Origin: DATLLN01 sp963720885
GTDB taxonomy: Bacteria; Actinomycetota; Thermoleophilia; Gaiellales; JAICJC01
Reading direction: 5' to 3'
DNA: 64,000 bases
NCBI GenBank assembly: GCA_963720885.1
Contig: CAVRGW010000005.1
Coordinates: 806,001 to 870,000, forward strand
The notes beneath the pieces are model-generated. The model did no database searches. It was not told where the DNA came from and worked only from the letters and a program-made list of their open reading frames with translations. Positions 17,209-25,093 of this stretch are shown here, in pieces. A program made the position numbers and the translations under genes. Position 1 is the stretch's first letter. Each line of letters opens with the position of its first letter.

Positions 17209-17236
17209 GGGGGAATCGAACCGCGTTTGGACTTCT
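17209..17236. repeat. Degenerate relic of the ssrA 3'-end repeat
   Basis: CGGGGGAATCGAACCGCG followed by TTTGGACTTCTC matches the 38.14 kb copy (CGGCGGGAATCGGACCCGCG then TTTGGATTCCTC) with a few changes and one missing base. Orientation is the same as the other copies. Too short to be a functional RNA. Confidence 0.5.
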
Positions 17237-17379
17237 CCGCTGCATCGAGCCTGCTGACAGCGCGCGGCGGCTCGTGCGGGTGAACCTTGCGGATCTGGCG
17301 TCTGCGACCGGTCTGGGTCGAGGGCGTCGCACGTCCGACGCCCCGTGCCCGCAGTACCTGCAATGGTAGCCTCGGGGCG

Positions 17380-18117
17380 ATGTTCGACCACGTGGGGATC
17401 GCCGTGTCTAACCTCGCCGCGTCCGAGCGCTTCTACCGCACGGTGCTCTCCGCGCTCGGCGTCGAGCCGAGCCACGCGGACGCCCAACTGGTCGAGTGGG
17501 AGGACTGGGCCATCGGCCCGATCGACCGCGAGCACCCTGTGACCCGCGGCCTGCACATCGGCTTCCGCGCGCCCGACCGCGCGGCCGTCGACGCCTTCTG
17601 GCAGGCGGGCATCGACGCCGGCCACCCGAACGACGGCGCGCCCGGGACGCGCACCGTCTACGGCCCCGACGACTACGGCGGCTTCCTGCTCGACCCGGAC
17701 GGCAACAGCGTCGAGGCGGTCCACGGCCCCCGCGAGCCCACGGTGCCCGACGGCCGCATCGACCACCTTTGGCTCCGCGTCCGCGACCCGCAGGCCTCGC
17801 GGCGCTTCTACACGACGATCGCTCCACACGCCGGGCTCCGCCTCTCGCACGACGCGCCGGATCGCGTGCAGCTCTCCGGCCCCGACTTCTCCTTCTCGCT
17901 CGTGCGCGATGAACGCCCGCTCGCCGAGCATGTCCACCTCGCCTTCCCGGCGGACGCGGACGCCACGGTGCGGGCCTTCCACGCCGCCGCGCTCGCCGCA
18001 GGCTACGAGGACAACGGCGCCCCCGGCGAGCGCGCCGTGTACCACCCGGGGTACTACGGCGCCTTCGTGCTCGACCCGGACGGCCACAACGTCGAGGTCG
18101 TGAACCACAACCGCTGA
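17380..18117 (+). CDS. VOC (glyoxalase-fold) family protein with two domains
   Basis: 245 residues from ATG 17380. Two tandem vicinal-oxygen-chelate domains: FDHVGIAVSNLAASERFY to GGFLLDPDGNSVEAVHG (residues 2-112), and IDHLWLRVRDPQASRRFY to YGAFVLDPDGHNVEVVNH (about 124-242). Metal ligands of the fold are plausible at His4, Glu in VEAVH, His in the second IDHLW and Glu in VEVVN. Reaction unknown; the family holds dioxygenases, glyoxalase I and resistance proteins. The in-frame extension upstream to 17287 has no homology. It lies between two ssrA-like repeats, so it may be part of a small inserted segment. Confidence 0.88.
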   Translation: MFDHVGIAVSNLAASERFYRTVLSALGVEPSHADAQLVEWEDWAIGPIDREHPVTRGLHIGFRAPDRAAVDAFWQAGIDAGHPNDGAPGTRTVYGPDDYGGFLLDPDGNSVEAVHGPREPTVPDGRIDHLWLRVRDPQASRRFYTTIAPHAGLRLSHDAPDRVQLSGPDFSFSLVRDERPLAEHVHLAFPADADATVRAFHAAALAAGYEDNGAPGERAVYHPGYYGAFVLDPDGHNVEVVNHNR

Positions 18118-18156
18118 GCCATGGTCGGCGAGTCTGCCCACGACGCGCCGGGCGAT

Positions 18157-18222
18157 TCAGTGCGAGGCGAGCTCGCCGTAGACGTAGGACGCGGTGACTC
18201 CGCCGGCCACAAGGAAGTCACT
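18157..18222 (-). pseudogene. C-terminal tail of a short-chain dehydrogenase, remnant
   Basis: Minus-strand reading ends VAGGVTASYVYGELASH then TGA, the C-terminal signature of a subgroup of SDR oxidoreductases (DGGVTASYxYGxL). Nothing SDR-like precedes it. A diverged second copy of the same tail ends at 26518. Only about 20 codons survive. Confidence 0.6.
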
Positions 18223-18285
18223 GCCGCAGCGCGGAAATCGCGACCGGCTGCAACGACTCCTCGGCGGTCGGCGCGGCACTGAACC

Positions 18286-18369
18286 GATTCGATGCGCCGT
18301 GCGGTGCGACATCAGGCACGAGACTTCACTTTGACCAACCGATGGAGGCGGCGGGAATCGAACCCGCGT
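18286..18369. repeat. Direct repeat containing the ssrA 3' end (left side of island)
   Basis: 84 bp. The last part, GATGGAGGCGGCGGGAATCG plus AACCCGCGT, is identical to the 3'-terminal 27 or so bases of the tmRNA gene at 38723-38749. The preceding part (GATTCGATG ... GTGCGGTGCGACATCAGGCACGA) matches the copies at 38071 and 38662 with changes. It marks the left limit of the 18.4-38.1 kb island and looks like an attachment-site duplication. Confidence 0.72.
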
Positions 18370-18528
18370 TTCGAGTCCTCGTGGGTATTTCCGCGCGCGT
18401 GTCTGTCGCCGTAACGCCGCCCAGACAGTCCGGAGATGTCCCGATGCCGGCACCCATGCAGCCGCCGAGGCCGCGACCATGTAGAACTACGACCACATGA
18501 GCGGCACCAACTGGATAGGGATGGCTTC

Positions 18529-18710
18529 GTGACGGTGTTTCTGGTCATCGTCCTCTTGGTCGCCATTTGGGCGATCACTCAGTGGACGCGCACATCCGAC
18601 CGGCCAGATTGGCGCGCGACATCCTCGACGAACGGTTCGCCCGCGGCGAGATCGAGATCGACGGCCGCCAAGATCGTCGCCGCTCCCTCGACCACCTGCC
18701 GGTTGGTTAG
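18529..18710 (+). pseudogene. Small SHOCT-domain membrane protein, frameshifted
   Basis: GTG start then TVFLVIVLLVAIWAITQW, a single membrane helix. About 20 codons later the homology continues in another frame as ARDILDERFARGEIEID, a clear SHOCT motif, ending in TAG 18708-18710. The switch needs a one-base loss between about 18590 and 18611. With the frame restored the product is about 60 residues, normal for helix-plus-SHOCT proteins. Sequencing error cannot be excluded. Confidence 0.6.
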
Positions 18711-18725
18711 CCCCGGGAGGCCACG

Positions 18726-19721
18726 ATGATCCCGACGGTACCCTCAACGATGCGAGCGGCGGTGCACGATCGCTATGGCGAGCCAGAGGTGATCCGAGTC
18801 GGCCAGGTTCCGGTGCCGTCGATCGCGGATGATGAGGTGTTGCTGCGAGTCTCGGCGGCCGGGGTCGATCGCGGCACATGGCATCTGCTGACGGGGCAGC
18901 CCTATCTCGCTCGTCTGGCGATCGGGCTGCGCCGGCCACGCGTGCCGGTTCTTGGACGCGACGTTGCCGGTGAAATCGTGGCGAGGGGATCCGCCGCCCG
19001 GCAGTTCAACGTCGGCGACTCGGTATTCGGAGTCGCAACCGGCTCGTTCGCGGAGTACGCCAAGGCCAAGGAGCGGAAGCTTGCAGGGACGCCAGACGGG
19101 CTCTCCGCTGTCGAGGCCGCCGTTCTGGGCATCTCGGGTATGACCGCTCTGCAGGCGATCGACGCCGCGCAGGTGCGCCGCGAGTCCTCCGTACTCGTCA
19201 TCGGCGCGTCCGGTGGGGTGGGCAGCTATGCCGTCCAGATCGCGCATGGCTTAGGAGCACACGTCACCGGCGTCAGCCGGGCAGCGAAAGCCGACTTCGT
19301 TCGTTCACTCGGTGCGGAGCGCGTGATCGCCTATGACCGCGACGGCAACGATCGACAAGGCGGCCCCTACGACGCCATCGTCGACACCGGCGGAGACACG
19401 GCCATCTCAGACCTTCGCTCCATGCTGGCGGCGCGCGGGGCGCTCGTGATTGTGGGCGGCGAAGCCGGCGACCCTGTGACGGGGATGGGGCGACAGCTGC
19501 ACGCACGGATCCTGTCGCCGTTCCTCCACCAGCGCCTCACGTTCATCATCAACCGCGAACGCCAAGCCGACCTCGAACGGCTGCGTGGCCTCGTCGAAGA
19601 CGGTGTCGTCAAGCCGACCCTCGACACCGCCTATCCACTCGAGCAAACGGCTGAGGCGATCCGGCACCTGACATCCGGCCGCACACTGGGCAAGCTCGCC
19701 GTCGTCGTCAACGAGCCCTAG
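18726..19721 (+). CDS. Zinc-free medium-chain dehydrogenase/quinone oxidoreductase-like protein
   Basis: 331 residues; MDR superfamily, NADPH-dependent reduction of quinones or other carbonyls is expected. MRAAVHDRYGEPEVIRVGQVPVP opens the GroES-like domain, followed by VLGRDVAGEIVARGSAARQFNVGDSVFG. The Rossmann motif is VLVIGASGGVGSYAVQIAHGLGAHVTGV near residue 158. The catalytic-zinc ligand Cys is absent (AGVDRGTWH), which places it with QOR-type members. GGGAGG sits 6 bases before the ATG. First intact gene inside the left island repeat; convergent with the MFS gene. Confidence 0.9.
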   Translation: MIPTVPSTMRAAVHDRYGEPEVIRVGQVPVPSIADDEVLLRVSAAGVDRGTWHLLTGQPYLARLAIGLRRPRVPVLGRDVAGEIVARGSAARQFNVGDSVFGVATGSFAEYAKAKERKLAGTPDGLSAVEAAVLGISGMTALQAIDAAQVRRESSVLVIGASGGVGSYAVQIAHGLGAHVTGVSRAAKADFVRSLGAERVIAYDRDGNDRQGGPYDAIVDTGGDTAISDLRSMLAARGALVIVGGEAGDPVTGMGRQLHARILSPFLHQRLTFIINRERQADLERLRGLVEDGVVKPTLDTAYPLEQTAEAIRHLTSGRTLGKLAVVVNEP

Positions 19722-19744
19722 TAGCGCTGAACCCGACATCGGCG

Positions 19745-21172
19745 CTAGTGCATCGAAACGTGCGTCCCCGGCGCTGGCCGAAGGGCCGGTAGCACAATCG
19801 CGGCCACGAAGGCGAGCACTCCGGCGATCGCCGCCGCGACGAAGAAGGCGTCCCCATAGCCGCTCACCGGGTTCCCATTCGATATGGCCACGGCAGCCAG
19901 GACGGCAACACCAAGGGCGGCTCCGAGCTCATGGGCTGTCGTCATGATCCCGGAGGCCAGTCCGGCCTGATCATGCCTGACATCGGCCATCGCAGTGACC
20001 GTTACCGCCACGAAAACAAGTCCCACGCCCGCACCCAGCAACAGGAAGCCCGGCAGCAGGTTGGTCAGGTAGCTTGCCCGGTCTGGTGCGAGGGCGAGAA
20101 GCAGTGCAGCGGCACTTGTCAGCACCAGGCCGACCACCGCGACGACGCGAGCCCCGGCGTGCGACAGCAGGTGTGAGGCGAGGTGGGCGGCGGCGAGGAT
20201 GACAAGCGCGAGCGGCAAGAACGAAAGCCCGGTCTTCAGCGCCGAGTAGCCGAGCACGTTCTGGAGGTACAGGGTGTTCAGGTAGAACGAGCCGACCAAG
20301 ATGCCCGTCGTCCCCAGCATGACGACGGCGCTCGAGACAAGTGACCTCACGCGCCATGTCGCCGGGGGAACCAACGGCTTTGTGCCACGGCGTTCGATCG
20401 CGACGAAGGCTGCCAACAGGCCAGCAGCCACGGCGAGCAGGAGCCACGTCCGTGCTGATGCCCATCCATGCTGCGCCGTCCCCACCACCCCATACACGAG
20501 CGTCATCAGGCCGGCCAGGAGCGTGATGGCACCGAGCAGATCAAGCTTCAGCCCCGTCAAGGAGACCGAGTCCTCAGCGGGGACGAGTCGCACCGCCCCA
20601 ACGGCGACCACGATCCCGATCGGGACGTTGATGAAGAAGATCCATTCCCAGCCAAACGCTGTCGTGATGATGCCTCCAAGCAGCACCCCGAAGGCAACAC
20701 CGGCACTGCCAATCGCACCCCAGACCGCCAGCGCGGCAGTTCGTTGGGCGCCGGAGTACGTCGTCGTGATGATCGCCAAGGCAGAGGGCAAGAGAAGCGC
20801 CGCACCAAATCCCTGCGTTGCCCGCGAGACGATCAGCGCGTGGGACGACCAGGCGAGCCCGCTGGCCAGAGAGGCGGCAGTGAAGACAAGCAGACCAACG
20901 AGAAACACACGGCGACGCCCGAGCAGATCGGCTGATCGGCCGCCGAGCAGCATCAGGCCGCCTGTGAAGAGCACGTAGACAGTCACGACCCACTGCAGGT
21001 CAGTCGCCGAGAAGCTGAGCGCGTTGCTGATCGAGGGAAGCGCGATGTTCACGACGGTCACGTCGAGGATGACCATGAACTGAGCTACCGCGACGAAGCC
21101 TAGAACCCACCACGATGTGCGGTCAGTCGCGGCGTCAGCGTGCAGGCCGGCGTGGGATGAGGATGTGGTCAT
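19745..21172 (-). CDS. MFS drug-efflux transporter, DHA2 (14-helix) type
   Basis: 475-residue inner-membrane proton antiporter. Motif A appears as GGRSADLLGRRRVFLVGLLVFTAASL near residue 77 and motif C-like sequence as GVLLGGIITTAFGWEWIFFINVPIG near 158, both diagnostic of EmrB/QacA relatives. The N-terminus FMVILDVTVVNIALPSI is the family's D1 signature. About 14 hydrophobic segments can be counted. Its start overlaps the stop of the flavin monooxygenase gene by ATGA, so the pair is one unit and the pump may export what that enzyme modifies. Substrate unknown. Confidence 0.92.
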   Translation of the reverse strand: MTTSSSHAGLHADAATDRTSWWVLGFVAVAQFMVILDVTVVNIALPSISNALSFSATDLQWVVTVYVLFTGGLMLLGGRSADLLGRRRVFLVGLLVFTAASLASGLAWSSHALIVSRATQGFGAALLLPSALAIITTTYSGAQRTAALAVWGAIGSAGVAFGVLLGGIITTAFGWEWIFFINVPIGIVVAVGAVRLVPAEDSVSLTGLKLDLLGAITLLAGLMTLVYGVVGTAQHGWASARTWLLLAVAAGLLAAFVAIERRGTKPLVPPATWRVRSLVSSAVVMLGTTGILVGSFYLNTLYLQNVLGYSALKTGLSFLPLALVILAAAHLASHLLSHAGARVVAVVGLVLTSAAALLLALAPDRASYLTNLLPGFLLLGAGVGLVFVAVTVTAMADVRHDQAGLASGIMTTAHELGAALGVAVLAAVAISNGNPVSGYGDAFFVAAAIAGVLAFVAAIVLPALRPAPGTHVSMH

Positions 21173-22302
21173 GCGAGCCTCCCAACGTCGGGCACCGCCT
21201 CATCCGTCGAACGGCTGTCCGAGGTGATCTGTTGAGCGACGTACCTGGCGTCGTCGCTGACGAAGCCAAGCAGCGCAGAGCCGCGGGTGTATTGCCATTG
21301 CAGACCGAGGAAGTACAGCCCGGGTTGATCGGTCACGCCGCGACGGTGCTGCGGGCGGCCGCGTTCGTCAAACACCGGTAGCTTGATCCAGGAGTAGTCC
21401 GGCTGATACCCAGTGGCCCAGATGATCGCGTCGGCCTCGGTCTCCGTGCCGTCGGCGAAGCGGACGGTGCGACCCGACGCGGCAAGTACCCGTGGTTTGA
21501 GGGTGACCCCCTTGCGCTTCGCCTTGGTGGGACTCGACCCGATCAGAGTTTCGCGTCCGCTCAGCCGTTTGCCCAGGCGCGATTCGACGGAGATCCGTTG
21601 CATGCCGAGCTTGGTAAGCCACCAGAACAGTTGCCGGCCGAGCAGACGTTGTGGCAGCGGCGTTTGTCGTGACCCCACTGCGAGTACGACCTTGTGGTCG
21701 GCGGCAAGTTCCTCAGCGATCTGATAGCCGGTGTTCCCACCTCCGACGACGACGACTCGTCCCGGCGGTACGTCGCTCGGTCGGCGGTACCCAGTGCTGT
21801 GAGTCTGATAGACGTCGGAGCCGACCGAGACGGCAAACGAGGGAATCCACGGCTGCTGGAACGGGCCGGTGGCAACAACGACCTGGTCGGCGAGGATCGT
21901 CCCTGCTGGTAGCTCAGCGGCATACCGCCCCTCGCGGCGGTCGAGGGCGATCACACGGCTGCTGAGCTCGACGGGTAGGTTCAGTTCGGTCGCATAGCGA
22001 TCCAGATACTCGACCACCTCGTCACGTGTCGGCTCCTGGTCGGGGTGGCCGTCGAACGAGAGGCCCGGCATGGCGTTGTATCGCCGCGGCGTGAACAGGA
22101 CGAGCGACTCCCATCGTTGCCTCCACGCCGAGCCGACATGATCAGCCGCGTCGACGATCAGGAACCGCAGTCCCGCCCGCTTCAGGTAGTAGCCGACGGT
22201 AAGTCCGGCTTGGCCCGCGCCGACCACGAGCACGTCATAGCTGCCATCCGATTTTCCGTCCGGCTCCCGACTTGAAGCTGGTTGATGATCGCCGAGGGTC
22301 AT
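21169..22302 (-). CDS. Flavin-containing monooxygenase-like FAD/NADPH oxidoreductase (CzcO/TrkA type)
   Basis: 377 residues. FAD-binding GxGxxG motif in VLVVGAGQAGLTVGYYLKRAG (residues 25-45), then HVGSAWRQRWESLVLFTPRRYNAMPG, characteristic of group B monooxygenases. The second Rossmann motif VVVVGGGNTGYQIAEEL (near 165) binds NADPH, and IIWATGYQPDYSW is the usual ATG motif. The product oxidises small lipophilic molecules or acts as a flavin disulfide-type reductase; the substrate is not readable. It is upstream of, and coupled to, the MFS pump. Confidence 0.9.
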   Translation of the reverse strand: MTLGDHQPASSREPDGKSDGSYDVLVVGAGQAGLTVGYYLKRAGLRFLIVDAADHVGSAWRQRWESLVLFTPRRYNAMPGLSFDGHPDQEPTRDEVVEYLDRYATELNLPVELSSRVIALDRREGRYAAELPAGTILADQVVVATGPFQQPWIPSFAVSVGSDVYQTHSTGYRRPSDVPPGRVVVVGGGNTGYQIAEELAADHKVVLAVGSRQTPLPQRLLGRQLFWWLTKLGMQRISVESRLGKRLSGRETLIGSSPTKAKRKGVTLKPRVLAASGRTVRFADGTETEADAIIWATGYQPDYSWIKLPVFDERGRPQHRRGVTDQPGLYFLGLQWQYTRGSALLGFVSDDARYVAQQITSDSRSTDEAVPDVGRLA

Positions 22303-22405
22303 GGTTACACGGCGATCAGCGTGCCCGCATTGACTGCTCGCACAGGCTCTCGGTGGCTGTTTCGTTTGGCGTTTGGTCAGGAATGGTGTCCACGACGATC
22401 CGCGC

Positions 22406-24160
22406 CTAGGCGTCGACGTGGAAGCTGAACATCATGCCGCTCTCGTGGTGCTCGGCGATGTGACAGTGCGCCATCCAGATGCCGGGATTCGTGACGTGCA
22501 GCAGGATGTCGACGGTCTCGCCGGTGCGGATCAGCACCGTGTCCTTCCACACCAGGTTCTGCTCTGGCTGGCCGTCTCTGGCGAGGATCAGGAACCGCCC
22601 GGCGCCGTGGATGTGGAACGGATGGTGCATCGGGTGGTCGGAGTCCATCTCGTTGACCAGCCGGATCTTGACGCGGTCGCCGACGCGGAATCGCCAGCTG
22701 ATGGCGTGGTTCTCGGCCCCGTCTGACCGGTCGATGAGCTTCCAGCGGGTATTGGCCGGGGTGGTGAGCCGGTTGACGTCGACCATGTCGTCCTCCCACT
22801 CGATCCCGCCAGCCTCATGCTGATGCTCACCGTCGTCGTGCCCGTGAGCGCCAGCATGGTCGTGATGCGCGGCGTGTCCGCCATGCTCGCGGTCGCCATG
22901 CTCGTGTGACTCGCTCGGCCCGCTTGCCACAAGGCGCGCGGGTACCAGTTTCATTCCGCACTTCGGGCACCGGTCTGGTTGGTCGCTTGTCACCTCCGGA
23001 TGCATTGGGCAGGCATAACCGGTGGGCGCGGCGACGGGCAGGAGCTTCATGCCGCACTTCGGGCACTTGTCCGGAGCGTCGCTGACCACCTCGGGGTGCA
23101 TCGGACAGGCGTAAACCAGCTGCTCGCCGGCGGCGAGGCTCGGCGCCTCCATGTCCATCTCGGCGACGAAGGCGAGCGTCTTGTCCGGCTCGGCTTTGAC
23201 TTCGGCGTCCAGTCGAGCGCGCTCCTCGGCGAACTCGGGGTTCGTCCGAAGATGTGCGAACGCTTCTTGGAGGGGAGGCTCGGCACGGTGGTCACCGACG
23301 TGGATGTCAGCGAGGGGATAGGTGCGGTCGGGTGTCTGGTGCTCGAGGACGAAGTCGCCCGGCCGGTCGAGCATGACGTCCACGATCACCCGCTCGCTGG
23401 GAGCGAGGACCACCGAGTCGACGAACTGCTCATGCTCGACGCGGCCACTGTCGCCGCCAACCAGCTTCATACGCGCGCCCGGGAGAGCGACGTTGAAGAC
23501 CCGGGTGTTGGCCGTGTTCGTGAAGTACAGGCGAATGACTTCGCCTTGCTTGACCGAGAGGTCGAGATGCGGTTCGCCGGCGATGAGAAGCAGGTTGCCG
23601 AAGCGGCCCATGGCGGCGTAGGTCGTCTCCGTTCGGCTGAAAGGCGCGACCTTGCCATCCTCGATGAGGACATCGTCGAGCGTCAGCACGAGCTCGCGGT
23701 GCACTGGCGGCCAGTAGTCGGAGTCGCGCGGCACGACAACGACATTCCCGTAGAGACCCATCTCCTGGCCGTAGTCCTCCCGAATGTGTGGGTGGTACCA
23801 GTACAGGCCCGGATCGGGGAACTGCACCTTGCAGGAGAAGTCACCGCCAATGGGGATCGACTGCTGGGTCTCGTGGGTGCCGTCGGAGCTGTTTTCGAGC
23901 CGCAGCCCATGCCAGTGAACGGTCGCCTCGAGGTCACCTTCGTTGTGCACGTCGACCTGGATTTCCGACCCCTCGGGCACGCGGAGCGTCGGGCCGGGGA
24001 TCGACCCGTTGTAACCCAGCATCCGAACCGTATGATCACCCAGCCGCTTGCGTACTGGGCCGATCTCGAGACGAAACTCGGCGTCCTGCAGAAGTTCGAC
24101 TGTCTCACTCGCGGCGGCGTCGGTGAGACCCGTTGTGTCGGTCGGAAAGAGGTTGGTCAT
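22406..24160 (-). CDS. Multicopper oxidase with two inserted heavy-metal-binding domains and a His-rich linker
   Basis: 584 residues. Copper ligands are intact: HWHGLRLE (near 83), WYHPHIREDYGQEMGLYG (near 121), HPMHHPFHIHG (near 513) and HCHIAEHHESGMMFSFHV at the C-terminus. Between the N- and C-terminal cupredoxin parts sit two tandem YACPMHPEV...CPKCGMKL modules (about 352-410), the heavy-metal-binding domain usually found in CusB or CopA-type proteins. A tail of about 30 residues rich in His, Asp and Glu (HGGHAAHHDHAGAHGHDD) follows. No signal peptide is visible, so it may be cytosolic or exported late by Tat without a clear motif. Likely copper or metal oxidation/sequestration. Followed upstream by a small membrane protein gene. 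Confidence 0.92.
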   Translation of the reverse strand: MTNLFPTDTTGLTDAAASETVELLQDAEFRLEIGPVRKRLGDHTVRMLGYNGSIPGPTLRVPEGSEIQVDVHNEGDLEATVHWHGLRLENSSDGTHETQQSIPIGGDFSCKVQFPDPGLYWYHPHIREDYGQEMGLYGNVVVVPRDSDYWPPVHRELVLTLDDVLIEDGKVAPFSRTETTYAAMGRFGNLLLIAGEPHLDLSVKQGEVIRLYFTNTANTRVFNVALPGARMKLVGGDSGRVEHEQFVDSVVLAPSERVIVDVMLDRPGDFVLEHQTPDRTYPLADIHVGDHRAEPPLQEAFAHLRTNPEFAEERARLDAEVKAEPDKTLAFVAEMDMEAPSLAAGEQLVYACPMHPEVVSDAPDKCPKCGMKLLPVAAPTGYACPMHPEVTSDQPDRCPKCGMKLVPARLVASGPSESHEHGDREHGGHAAHHDHAGAHGHDDGEHQHEAGGIEWEDDMVDVNRLTTPANTRWKLIDRSDGAENHAISWRFRVGDRVKIRLVNEMDSDHPMHHPFHIHGAGRFLILARDGQPEQNLVWKDTVLIRTGETVDILLHVTNPGIWMAHCHIAEHHESGMMFSFHVDA

Positions 24161-24175
24161 CCCAGGTCTCCCCCT

Positions 24176-24613
24176 CTAGTGGTGAAAGTCGGTGCCGACG
24201 ACGATCTCGACGGCGATGATCGCGGCGACCGTGAAGTCGACCACGAGGCAGAATGGCGGCCACCACCGCGTGTTGGCCACGAACTGACGGCGGTGCTGCC
24301 ACGTGTCCTTCAGCCCGTGGCCGGCGAGGCCGAGCACCAACAGCCATGGCGAGCCCGTCACGGCGGCGGCAGCAACCACCACGAAGATCGTTGCTACGCC
24401 ACTTTCCACGGCGATGACTCGTGCACGGCCATCGGCAACAGCGAACCCGATGTAGATGGCGGCAATCGCGGCCAGGCCGAGGGCGTAGACCGTCGCCTTA
24501 TCGAGCCACCAGAGGGAAAGCGGCGATGCCGCCTGCCCTACGCCGAAGACGAGTCCCCACGCGATCGGGGCTCGCAATGATGCGGGCAGCGGGCGTCGAA
24601 TGGCCGCGATCAC
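24176..24613 (-). CDS. Hypothetical integral membrane protein
   Basis: 145 residues with four to five hydrophobic helices (IAWGLVFGVGQAASPLSLWW, ATVYALGLAAIAAIYIGFAVA, SGVATIFVVVAAAAVTGSPWLLVLG, FCLVVDFTVAAIIAVEIVV) and a charged loop GLKDTWQHRRQFVANTRWWPP. No family recognised with confidence. It precedes the multicopper oxidase gene by 15 bases on the same strand and is divergent from the helix-turn-helix regulator, so it probably belongs to the same metal or redox unit. Confidence 0.72.
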   Translation of the reverse strand: MIAAIRRPLPASLRAPIAWGLVFGVGQAASPLSLWWLDKATVYALGLAAIAAIYIGFAVADGRARVIAVESGVATIFVVVAAAAVTGSPWLLVLGLAGHGLKDTWQHRRQFVANTRWWPPFCLVVDFTVAAIIAVEIVVGTDFHH

Positions 24614-24742
24614 CGTGGTGCCCGTGTCGCCGTCTGCCGCATGACCGAGAGCCCGGGCGGCTCGCTCGAGAACGCGACCCTCATGGTGTGCTCACCTCTG
24701 CGATACTTTCGGGGCAGACGAAGATAGCACGACAATGAAGTC

Positions 24743-25093
24743 ATGACAATCAACGAGTTCGGGGATGGCCGTGCCTGGTCGCTGATTTCCAATCACGGCC
24801 ACGCGCTGGTCTGCATCGCCCAACGGCCCGACGTGCGGCTCTGGGAGCTGGCCGAGACGATCGGCATCCGGGAGCGCAGCGCCCAGCGCATTGTCAACCA
24901 GCTCGTGGACGCCGGTTATGTCACCCGCCACCAACACGATCACCACGGCGCGCGAAGCAGCTACACCGTGAACCGCGAGCTGCATTTGCGCCGCCCTCAC
25001 CTCGGCGCGTACACCGTCGGCGATCTCATCGACACGTTCTCACGCCCGCCGACACCCAGCGGGGCACACGATGGCTCTGTTGGGGCCGTATGA
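24743..25093 (+). CDS. Winged-helix transcriptional regulator (MarR-like)
   Basis: 116 residues. LWELAETIGIRERSAQRIVNQLVDAGYVTRHQHDHHGARSSYTVN reads as a helix-turn-helix followed by the wing, residues about 33-78. DNA-binding part only, with a short C-terminal tail. The cluster RHQHDHHGAR in the wing is rich in histidine, so metal sensing is a thought but unproven. Its stop overlaps the start of the FAD reductase gene by ATGA. Divergent from the membrane protein/multicopper oxidase pair, it could control both directions from the 129-bp gap. Confidence 0.82.
   Translation: MTINEFGDGRAWSLISNHGHALVCIAQRPDVRLWELAETIGIRERSAQRIVNQLVDAGYVTRHQHDHHGARSSYTVNRELHLRRPHLGAYTVGDLIDTFSRPPTPSGAHDGSVGAV

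Noticed and set aside
18342..18369. A tRNA or second tmRNA gene at 18.35 kb and 38.13 kb
   Set aside because: Only the T-arm and 3' acceptor strand are present; no 5' acceptor partner or body, so these are repeat copies, not genes.
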